This document shows positions 35,810 to 43,498 of a stretch of 64,000 bases of DNA, piece by piece. The notes beneath the pieces are model-generated. The model saw only the letters and a program-made list of their open reading frames with translations. It was not told where the DNA came from and did not search any database. Position numbers and translations under genes: made by a program. The stretch comes from CAZJKE01 sp964546585 (GTDB taxonomy: Bacteria; Planctomycetota; Phycisphaerae; Phycisphaerales; SM1A02), in NCBI GenBank assembly GCA_964546585.1, contig CAZJKE010000004.1, positions 22,198 to 86,197 on the forward strand. Direction: 5' to 3'. The number at the start of each line of letters is the position of its first letter. The first letter of the stretch is position 1.

Positions 35810-38764
35810 CTACGGTTGCTCGCGTCGCCCCATCGTGGAGAATATACCCGCGCTGCGAAGAAGGGCAGCGATTCGTGCCCTGTCCTCCATGGGCGAGTCA
35901 AGAACGGCGTTTGCAAGTGTAGATCGCTCCTGTTCAAGATCGAGGTAGCGAAGTGCTATGTCGTCGAGATCGTCGTCTTCCATTGTTTCGAGGTACTCAA
36001 ACCCTTCGCGGTAGACGATTCGAGCCGCGAGTGACTTGGCCATCATCCATGCGAGGTAGGCCGGGGGCAGATCCGTCCAGAGTCGTTCACCGGCTGTCTC
36101 GACAAGGACAGGCGGAAGGTGATCAATGACCAACTGGCGAAGTTCGGAGATCTGCTGATCGTCCATCGCCTCCCAGCCAGCAGCAACTGCATCGGCCGTT
36201 CGCTTCATGATGAGGCTGATACGGATACTCATCTCCGGCAACGGCGCCTGCGGATGATGATGGTGCAGGCGGACCAGGAGTTCCGCCTCTGCGCGGGCCA
36301 AGGCACGCAGCCGCTCCAGCACTTGCTCCACAAAGGTCTCCTTGATTGCCATGAACTCTGTCTCATCCAGCAGCATGCAGGCGCCGATTTCGAAACTGGA
36401 GCAGATGACACCGCACTTGTTCGCCGACGAATCCTTCAGAATCACAACGCCTGCGTTGGACAGTTCGCGGCGTGCATCGGGTGTGAGGAACAAGTTGGCG
36501 CCCTCAATGATGATTGGACTGCTCGGCGCCCCGTTTTCCCGCAGGAACGCCTTCCAGTTTCCACCGTGCATGGTCGCCGGGCGGCCGCCGCAGGGGACGA
36601 ACGCGTCCGAGATAACGCGATTGTGCATGGAGTTTCGAAGGTGAAATCCGTCCTCGTCCTCGACTGAAACAATGCGGCCGCGCGGGCCAAGGCGTGTGCG
36701 GTCGAACTCCGCGATGGGCAGTTCCTCTGCAACGAGCCGCAGCAACTCGGCGTGGTTCAAGCCATCTGGGTCCTCGCCGCAACCCGAACCGTCGGCGATG
36801 CCTACGAACGAGGCATTGTCGCCGTACTCGCGAATCATGATTCGGATGCCGTTGCCGGCGACATCGCCATCCGGCCCACCGGTCATCTTTACTGTGAATC
36901 TGGTTGTCGATGGATCGATGCCTCTTGCGCGGAGCATGGTGTCGAGGAACACAACGACACCTTCGCTGGTGACCCCGTACTCCTTGTGGTTGATGCCCGC
37001 TCCGGGCTTGCTGCTCATGAGCGCAGCAGGCATCGGGTATCCGCGGCGGTGTGCGCGGTCGACGATCCACTCAATGAGTTGCGGCGTGATATTTTCGTCC
37101 GGACCGAGATACAGCAACTCATCGTGGCCGAGGCGATCGACAATGCGGCTGGTCGTCTCCTCGTCGGGAGTGATCAGGTCGAGCAGTGAATTGACAAATG
37201 CCTTGACCGATCGGCTGACCCGTCCCCTTGGGTGAACGAGAATCGCAGCCTTTGCTCCGCCCTCGGGAATGTCCTTGTTCTTGAGTTGCTGGGCGTATGC
37301 GAGGTTGTAGGCCTCGTCGTAGAGACGCTCCTGTTCCCGGGCGTGCTCCTCGCGGCCCCGCGGGTGAATGGCGCGAACGCCGCCGCGTGCGATGTCGCGA
37401 AATCGGACATGAAACCCATTGAGATCGCGGCCGTGTACGAAAAAGACGCCGAAGGGTGTTTCGGCCCGCTCGTCGGTCGTCAGAATCGCGGGATCGATTC
37501 GCATGGCGAGTGCGTAGCGATCCTCCAAGAAGAGGTTCGTTCGCCGGACTGCGGCGACGGCCTTGACCAGTCGGTGCAGAACAGTGCGTGCGTCTTCCAG
37601 ATCCACTCGGCTGTCGATACCTTCGTGCAGCGCGGCGACCTGCTCGGCGAATGACCCATCGCCGAGCGTGACGTCGGGATTGAACCTTGCGCGGAAGAGA
37701 TCGGCGATGGCGACAGTGATGTCGAGATTCTCGCGGGCCAGCGATTCCATGCGGTCGGGGTTGAATGCGTAGGGATTTATCTTCACCAGCGATTGGTAGG
37801 CGAGGTCGAGCAGCGCAATGATGATCTCGGCCTTTTCCAGTCCGACTTCCGGTTTGGCGTAGCCCAGTTTGACGACGCGCGGGTCGTACCACTTCAGCCG
37901 AAGCAGATCGCGGCGGATTTCGTCCCAGAGCCTGCTGTGCGGATCGATGGGTCCACCGTCCGGTCCCTGGACGACACAACCGACCAGCGAGATCCAGCCG
38001 TTTTCGCCGTCGCTGATACTGTCGAGATACGCGCGGTGAATGTTGATGCGTGACTTGCTCAGTCGCGTTGCGATCCGCTGCAACATGGTTCGGCGGGTAG
38101 AGTTGCTCACGGCCACGATGATGCGGCTGAGGCTGAGGTCAGACTCCCTTTCCAGCGCCACGCTGGTGCCGTCGGTTCCGCTGAGTGGTTGGAAGAGCGA
38201 CCAGTGCTTGACCATTCGTAGCGGCGTGACCGTCAGAATGTAGTCCTCGGAGCAGCGACTGAAAAAGTCGCGGACCTCCTGTTCCGAGAGTTCGGGGAGA
38301 TGCTCTGCGGCGTAGGCGATGGTTTCTTCCACCTTGGCGATGTGATCGGGATCCTCCGGTGAGAATGCGGGCGCTTCACCGAAGATGAAGGTGTCGAGCA
38401 CGAGGTTGCCATCGTCTGCCGTGTGGATTTTCGCCGCACGGAGCGTGCCCAGCGGCAGTTCCGCCATGACCTCGGCCAGGATGCCGGGGTAGTCGCGAGG
38501 CCGCATGAATGTCCACTCGCTTCCGTCCTCACTCCGCTGCGTCAGTTCGATCGGCCGCCCGGAGGCCTTCGCGGCAATGATTGATCGCAAGTGCGCCAGT
38601 TGCGTATCGCGATCAGTGTCCTGGAAGTACATCAGTGGCATCTGCTCGAGGAACCAGGGCACCAGTTCCTCGGCGGTTGCTCGAAGGCTGCATGTGACAT
38701 CGTCGACGATGGCGGTCGGATCGTCGGGTTTCTTCCCGATTGGCTGCTGGGGCATCATGGCCAT
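35810..38764 (-). CDS. NAD-dependent glutamate dehydrogenase (large, GDH-180/115-like)
   Basis: Converts glutamate to 2-oxoglutarate and ammonium with NAD. The 984-aa product shows an N-terminal regulatory half with ACT-like regions and a catalytic half. This contains IARGGVRAIHPRGREEHARE, QLKNKDIPEGGAKAAILVHP (substrate Lys and GGAK), EYGVTSEGVVVFLDTMLRAR, and the Rossmann loop TGGPDGDVAGNGIRIMIREY. At 984 aa it is much shorter than the 1600-aa class and near the 115-kDa class. It is divergent from ribF across 92 bp and lies 52 bp upstream of the MuiA-like gene on the same strand. Confidence 0.9.
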   Translation of the reverse strand: MAMMPQQPIGKKPDDPTAIVDDVTCSLRATAEELVPWFLEQMPLMYFQDTDRDTQLAHLRSIIAAKASGRPIELTQRSEDGSEWTFMRPRDYPGILAEVMAELPLGTLRAAKIHTADDGNLVLDTFIFGEAPAFSPEDPDHIAKVEETIAYAAEHLPELSEQEVRDFFSRCSEDYILTVTPLRMVKHWSLFQPLSGTDGTSVALERESDLSLSRIIVAVSNSTRRTMLQRIATRLSKSRINIHRAYLDSISDGENGWISLVGCVVQGPDGGPIDPHSRLWDEIRRDLLRLKWYDPRVVKLGYAKPEVGLEKAEIIIALLDLAYQSLVKINPYAFNPDRMESLARENLDITVAIADLFRARFNPDVTLGDGSFAEQVAALHEGIDSRVDLEDARTVLHRLVKAVAAVRRTNLFLEDRYALAMRIDPAILTTDERAETPFGVFFVHGRDLNGFHVRFRDIARGGVRAIHPRGREEHAREQERLYDEAYNLAYAQQLKNKDIPEGGAKAAILVHPRGRVSRSVKAFVNSLLDLITPDEETTSRIVDRLGHDELLYLGPDENITPQLIEWIVDRAHRRGYPMPAALMSSKPGAGINHKEYGVTSEGVVVFLDTMLRARGIDPSTTRFTVKMTGGPDGDVAGNGIRIMIREYGDNASFVGIADGSGCGEDPDGLNHAELLRLVAEELPIAEFDRTRLGPRGRIVSVEDEDGFHLRNSMHNRVISDAFVPCGGRPATMHGGNWKAFLRENGAPSSPIIIEGANLFLTPDARRELSNAGVVILKDSSANKCGVICSSFEIGACMLLDETEFMAIKETFVEQVLERLRALARAEAELLVRLHHHHPQAPLPEMSIRISLIMKRTADAVAAGWEAMDDQQISELRQLVIDHLPPVLVETAGERLWTDLPPAYLAWMMAKSLAARIVYREGFEYLETMEDDDLDDIALRYLDLEQERSTLANAVLDSPMEDRARIAALLRSAGIFSTMGRREQP

Positions 38765-38856
38765 CCCTGTATTAGAACGACTCAGCGAGGGGGCTTCAAG
38801 GATTCAGATACGCTACAGGCCTGATATGGTTCTCGACCTCTTCCCCGGAGCCTCCC

Positions 38857-39777
38857 TTGCCCAGAACAGCCTTGACAATCGGCACCTTCGACGCGGTCCA
38901 TGTGGGACACGCCGCCATTGTGGCGGCGGCTCGGCGTGCCGTTGGCGACGAGGGAAGCGTCATTGTTCTCAGTTTCGATCCAGCCCCGGCGGCCGTGCTG
39001 CGGCAGGACGCAAAAACCGGGCGGCTGACGACATTTCAGCGGCGAACCGAGTTGCTCCGGGCGGCCGGGGCGAACGAAGTTCGACCTCTTGTGCCGACCG
39101 TGGAATTGCTCGGCATGGAAGCGGAGGCATTTGCTCGGGATGTCGTGTCGGAGACAAAGGCGGATGTCCTTGTGGAAGGGGAGGGGTTTCGGTTTGGCCG
39201 GGGCCGGGCCGGCACCATGGATTCGCTGCGGCGGCTCGGAGCCGACCAAGGCTGGGCTGCTGAGGAGGTTGCGCCAGTGGAAGTTGCGTTGGGCGATCAC
39301 ACAGTGGTTCGTGCCAGCAGTTCGCTGGTGCGGCAGTTGCTGTCCCTTGGCCGCGCCGATGATGCCGCCAGTGTGTTGGGCAGGCCATATCGACTGGAGG
39401 GACAGGTTGTACGTGGCGATCGGAAGGGCCGCGATCTTGGTGTGCCGACAGCGAATCTCGACGCCGGCGATCTGATGCTTCCAGGGGACGGCATCTACGC
39501 GGGGCATGCCCAAATGGAGGATGGCCGAGTGTTTCCGGCGGCGATCAGTATTGGCACCAAGCCCACCTTTGACGGACGAGATCGCGTTTGCGAGGCGCAC
39601 ATCATTGGGTACGACGGTGACTTGGATTGGTACGATTGGCATTTGCAGATTACAGTCGAGCATTGGATCCGGGAGCAGTTGCGTTTTTCGTCTGGCGATG
39701 CGCTTGCCGAACAAATGAAACGAGACATTGCCGAGGCCGGCAGAATGCTGGCTGCGGAACACGGAGCATGTGGATGA
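38857..39777 (+). CDS. ribF: Bifunctional riboflavin kinase / FAD synthetase
   Basis: Makes FMN from riboflavin and FAD from FMN. The 306-aa protein has the N-terminal nucleotidyl transferase domain (TIGTFDAVHVGHAAIV with the HxGH motif, VEGEGFRFGRGRAGTM) and the C-terminal kinase domain (GQVVRGDRKGRDLGVPTANL, GDGIYAGHA, SIGTKPTF). It starts at TTG 38857 with GGAG about 6 bases before; no in-frame ATG fits better. Its stop overlaps the next start (ATGA). It opens the long plus-strand run of coupled genes. Confidence 0.95.
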   Translation: MPRTALTIGTFDAVHVGHAAIVAAARRAVGDEGSVIVLSFDPAPAAVLRQDAKTGRLTTFQRRTELLRAAGANEVRPLVPTVELLGMEAEAFARDVVSETKADVLVEGEGFRFGRGRAGTMDSLRRLGADQGWAAEEVAPVEVALGDHTVVRASSSLVRQLLSLGRADDAASVLGRPYRLEGQVVRGDRKGRDLGVPTANLDAGDLMLPGDGIYAGHAQMEDGRVFPAAISIGTKPTFDGRDRVCEAHIIGYDGDLDWYDWHLQITVEHWIREQLRFSSGDALAEQMKRDIAEAGRMLAAEHGACG

Positions 39778-40793
39778 GCGAGTACGAGACGACGACGACC
39801 TGGGAGGAACTGGCTCGGCGCGTCGAGCATGCCAGCCGGATCGTCGTAACTACCCATTCAAAGCCCGACGGCGACGCGATCGGCTCGACTGTCGCCATGC
39901 ATCGTGCGCTGCACAACAAGCAACGCGCGGTCGAGGTGCTGCTGATGGGACCGGTCGAGCGAGCGTTGCGACTCGCTGCGGGTGATACGCCGATCCGTGT
40001 GCTGGAGGAAGACGGGCTTCCGGACGGGGAGCCGGACCTGATCATGGTGTTGGATACCGGGGCGTGGTCGCAGGTGCATGCCATCGAGCCGTGGCTGCGA
40101 AAGCACGCCGACTGTGTGGTCGGTCTTGATCACCATGCCAATGGGGATGATGTGGCCAGTGATCGCATAGTGGACACCTCTGCTGCGTCATGCACGCAGA
40201 TTGTGTTGGAGTTACTCGATCACATGAATGTCGATATCGGAAACGGCTTTGGGTCTGCGGCGGAGGCGATCTTCGTTGGGTTGGCAACCGATACCGGTTG
40301 GTTCCGGTTTTCCAATGCGGATGCGCGGTGCTTTGCGACGGCCGCTCGCCTGCTTGAACACGACATCGACCGCTATCGGATCTACCGGACGCTTGAGGAA
40401 ACCGGCTCGCCGGCTCGTATGGAGATTCTGCAGCGGATGTTGGCGAGCCTTGAGTATCTCGATGACGGGCATGTTGCTGTCATGGTGCTGTCGCATGAAG
40501 ACTTTACTGAGACCGGTGGCAGCGGAACGGATCTCACGGGGCTCGTCAATACGCCGATGGTCGTGGACGGCGTGCAGGCGGCGATACTCCTCTCCGAACA
40601 AACACCCGGAACGACGAAGATCAGTTTCCGGTCAAAGCCGGCGCTGCCGGGCGATCCTTCCTCGCTGATCGATGTGAATCGCCTTGCCGGTCAGTTCGGC
40701 GGTGGCGGCCATGTCCACGCCGCCGGTGCCCGGTTGGAAGAGCCCGTGACAACCGTTCTCGCCCGCCTCCACCAAGCCTTCGCCCACTGCTAG
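39774..40793 (+). CDS. DHH-family phosphoesterase (NrnA-like oligoribonuclease/pAp phosphatase)
   Basis: A 339-aa cytosolic phosphoesterase that degrades nanoRNA or dephosphorylates pAp with Mn2+. Motifs are HSKPDGDAIGSTVAM, DLIMVLDTGA, VGLDHHANGDD (the DHH), FVGLATDTGWFRFSN, and the DHHA1 signature FGGGGHVHAAGARL. ATG 39774 overlaps the ribF stop by 4 bp, with GGAG upstream. The longer frame from 39627 lies inside ribF. Confidence 0.92.
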   Translation: MSEYETTTTWEELARRVEHASRIVVTTHSKPDGDAIGSTVAMHRALHNKQRAVEVLLMGPVERALRLAAGDTPIRVLEEDGLPDGEPDLIMVLDTGAWSQVHAIEPWLRKHADCVVGLDHHANGDDVASDRIVDTSAASCTQIVLELLDHMNVDIGNGFGSAAEAIFVGLATDTGWFRFSNADARCFATAARLLEHDIDRYRIYRTLEETGSPARMEILQRMLASLEYLDDGHVAVMVLSHEDFTETGGSGTDLTGLVNTPMVVDGVQAAILLSEQTPGTTKISFRSKPALPGDPSSLIDVNRLAGQFGGGGHVHAAGARLEEPVTTVLARLHQAFAHC

Positions 40794-40830
40794 CAGCCTG
40801 CCGATTCTCCTCCTTCACCCCACGAAACGC

Positions 40831-42513
40831 ATGCCAATTCCACGCGTTCGTGCAGTTGTGGCGTACACTGAGGGTGTGGAGGAACTTCGGCGAATTGCGG
40901 CGAACGCGCGGTGGCGGATACGTATGGACCGTGCGGTTGGGGACAGCGGCGTTGTTGTCGTAACCGGGGCCGCCGTCTTCATGGTGATGGCCGTGAGTGA
41001 CCGCCTCGGCATCGAATCATGGATCCCATGGTTCATCGCCGGAAGTACGCTTGCCGCCGCTGTCGCTGCTGGCATCATTGCGGTCTGGCACCGATCAGCC
41101 GTGGATGAACTCCAGGCTGCAGCGGAAGTCGACCGGCGATTCGATCTTCGAGAACGACTGTCCTCGGCCATCGCCTGCGAACATCGAACCGACGCATTTG
41201 CAGCCGCTCTTCACCGAGACGCCAGCACAGCCACCGCGGCTATTGCGGGGACGCTGTCATCGAAGTTTCCTGTTCGCATCCCCCAGTCGATCGGGATTGG
41301 CGTCGTCCTTATTGGACTCTCAGCAATCGTCCTTGGAACCGGGCAATGGGGATGGTTCGGCGGCAACGGTGAGGGCGGCATTGTTCCAAGTGTTATTCCC
41401 ATACGCGAGAGAGTGGACGCGTCCGTCGACGAAGTAGTGGCCGAGATGAAGGATCGCGATGAGTTGTCTGAGGAACTGCAGGAGGAACTGCAGGGCCTGC
41501 AGGACGCCGTCGATCTAGCAGGCGACGATCCGGAAGACATGCGCCGCGAGGCCCTGCGAAGCATGACGGACTTGCAACGCAAACTCGATGACATGCTGAA
41601 TGACGAACGCGCAGGGAGTTTGCAGGAACTCGAGCGTCGGCTGCGATCACTCACGCTTGAGAACCGCGACGAAGTGCGTGATCTTGCCGAGGCGCTCAAG
41701 CGAGGCGACTTTACCGCCGCAAAGCAGGCGCTTGAGCAGTTGCAGGAACGCATGAATCGGGCTGACCTCGACGATGCAACAAAGCAGGCACTGTCCGATC
41801 AGTTGAAGGACCTCGCCAAGGAACTGGAGAGACTCGCCGAGGCGAACGAGGCACTTGCAGAAGCACTTGAGCAGTCAGGTCTTGACGAGGCGCTCGCCGG
41901 CGATCCCGATGCCGCGAAGGCGGCAGTGGAAAATGCGAAACACCTCAATGCAGAACAGAAGAAACGGCTTCTCGACCTCATCGAAGCACAAGAACAGGCC
42001 GCGCAGGCATGCAAGAATATGGGAAAGGGATGCAAGGAGGCCGCGGGCGGAAAGAGCGGGGCGATGGAGGGCGAACTCTCTGATCTGGAAGCACTCAAGA
42101 TGTTCATGGAAGACGCCAAGGCCATGAAGAAAGCATGCAAGTCGGCTGTTGCCGGCATGTGTTCTGGAAGTAGCGATGGCGGGGGACCGGGGCACGGCGG
42201 ACAAGGAACTGGTGAGGGCCGCCGGGCGTCCTTTGAGCAAACGGATACGGCAACTGAGACGCAGCGGTCACCTGTGACGACGCTGGAGGGAACGATCATC
42301 GCCAGACAACTCTTCGACGCAGGAGTGGTAGCGGTCGGCGAGTCGCAATCGGAGGCTCGAGACGCAATATTGTCCGAGCGGCGTGATACGGAGGAAGCGA
42401 TTGCAGAGGAAGAAGTACCGCGGCGATACCACGAACTCCTGCGGCACTACTTCGGTCGACTGGAAAGTCTGGCGAGGAGATCGCCGAACGATGCTGACGA
42501 CGATTCGGAGTAG
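40831..42513 (+). CDS. Membrane-anchored coiled-coil protein in MoxR/vWA cluster
   Basis: Family not firmly recognised; resembles DUF4175-like proteins found in MoxR/vWA clusters. The 560-aa product has two transmembrane segments near 41-58 (VVVVTGAAVFMVMAVSD) and 65-85 (WIPWFIAGSTLAAAVAAGII), a third near 150-170 (SIGIGVVLIGLSAIVLGTG), then a long Glu/Leu-rich coiled coil from about 200 to 440 (EELQEELQGLQDAVDLAGDD). The region 440-490 is Gly/Ser-rich (GSSDGGGPGHGGQGTGEG). The ATG at 40831 is uncertain: a GTG at 40876 (MEELRRIAANAR) would remove 15 residues. The 3' end overlaps the solute-binding gene by 23 bp. It lies 37 bp after nrnA. Confidence 0.75.
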   Translation: MPIPRVRAVVAYTEGVEELRRIAANARWRIRMDRAVGDSGVVVVTGAAVFMVMAVSDRLGIESWIPWFIAGSTLAAAVAAGIIAVWHRSAVDELQAAAEVDRRFDLRERLSSAIACEHRTDAFAAALHRDASTATAAIAGTLSSKFPVRIPQSIGIGVVLIGLSAIVLGTGQWGWFGGNGEGGIVPSVIPIRERVDASVDEVVAEMKDRDELSEELQEELQGLQDAVDLAGDDPEDMRREALRSMTDLQRKLDDMLNDERAGSLQELERRLRSLTLENRDEVRDLAEALKRGDFTAAKQALEQLQERMNRADLDDATKQALSDQLKDLAKELERLAEANEALAEALEQSGLDEALAGDPDAAKAAVENAKHLNAEQKKRLLDLIEAQEQAAQACKNMGKGCKEAAGGKSGAMEGELSDLEALKMFMEDAKAMKKACKSAVAGMCSGSSDGGGPGHGGQGTGEGRRASFEQTDTATETQRSPVTTLEGTIIARQLFDAGVVAVGESQSEARDAILSERRDTEEAIAEEEVPRRYHELLRHYFGRLESLARRSPNDADDDSE

Positions 42514-43498
42514 TTTCCTGCTCACCATGCTTGCGGTGTTGATCGCATGCGATCGCAACGCTTCCGAAACAGTCACCGTGTATGTGTCGGCTGACGACCA
42601 CATTGCCCGGCAAGTGTTTGATCGGTTCACTCAACACAGCGGCATTGAGGTCAGATTCGTCGCCGATTCGGAGGTTTCCAAGACCACAGGACTCTCGCTC
42701 CGGCTGCGGCGGGAACGCACGCGGCCGCTGGCCGATGTGTTCTGGTCTTCGGAGATCATCCAGACGATTCTGCTCGCAAATGACGGCATACTCGCTCCTC
42801 ACCAATCACAGGTTGCCAGTGCGTGGCCATCAGGCCACCGAGATGAAGATCACCGTTGGTTCGCATTCTCCCCACGTGCGAGAGTTCTCGCCTATGACCC
42901 GCGCGTCACACCAGCCGATGCGCTTCCTGTGACATGGTGGGATGTTCGCGACGCCGCCATGGCGGATCCTCGGTTCGGCACGACTGGTACACACTTGTGC
43001 GCGATGGCATCGTGGCTTGAGGATGAGGGCGACCCCGGCCGGCTTGCCGAGTTTCTCGATTCGGTGGCCGGGCCTCTTCGCAGCGGCGGCAACGCGGCAA
43101 CGGTGGACGCGGTCCTCACGGGTGAACACCGCTTCGGCATGACGGATACGGACGATGTGCACGCGGCGATGAAAAGGGGCCGTTCTGTTGCCATGCACAT
43201 ACCCAGACACGGCCCTGGTGATGGCGGCGGTGCGCTCTTGATCCCCAACACGGTGGGAATCGTCGCAGGATGCGCGCATCCAGCGGAAGCGGCGACATTT
43301 GTTGACTTCATGCTGAGCGATGACGTGGCCCGCATGCTTGCCAACTCGGCGTCCCACAACATTCCCATTCAGCCGCACATTGCGTCGGATTTTCCTGAAC
43401 TGATCATCGACGATCCGCTCAAGGTCGACTGGAATCGCGCGGCAATGCTTCGCGACTCGGTGCTGCTGCAGGTGACCAGCGGCGCGGAAACAAACTGA
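42491..43498 (+). CDS. ABC transporter solute-binding lipoprotein (Fe3+/AfuA-FbpA type)
   Basis: The receptor of a type-I ABC importer, most like iron(III)-binding proteins. The 335-aa product has a lipoprotein signal (MLTTIRSSFLLTMLAVLIAC, Cys20) and a two-lobed periplasmic fold: TVYVSADDHIARQVFDRF, DVFWSSEIIQTILLANDG, WWDVRDAAMADPRFGTTGTH and IPNTVGIVAGCAHPAEAATF. These fit the FbpA/AfuA family, but the metal-binding Tyr residues cannot be confirmed by eye. The ATG at 42491 lies within the previous gene (23-bp overlap). The stop overlaps the permease-NHL start by one base. No ABC ATPase gene is present in this operon. Confidence 0.85.
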   Translation: MLTTIRSSFLLTMLAVLIACDRNASETVTVYVSADDHIARQVFDRFTQHSGIEVRFVADSEVSKTTGLSLRLRRERTRPLADVFWSSEIIQTILLANDGILAPHQSQVASAWPSGHRDEDHRWFAFSPRARVLAYDPRVTPADALPVTWWDVRDAAMADPRFGTTGTHLCAMASWLEDEGDPGRLAEFLDSVAGPLRSGGNAATVDAVLTGEHRFGMTDTDDVHAAMKRGRSVAMHIPRHGPGDGGGALLIPNTVGIVAGCAHPAEAATFVDFMLSDDVARMLANSASHNIPIQPHIASDFPELIIDDPLKVDWNRAAMLRDSVLLQVTSGAETN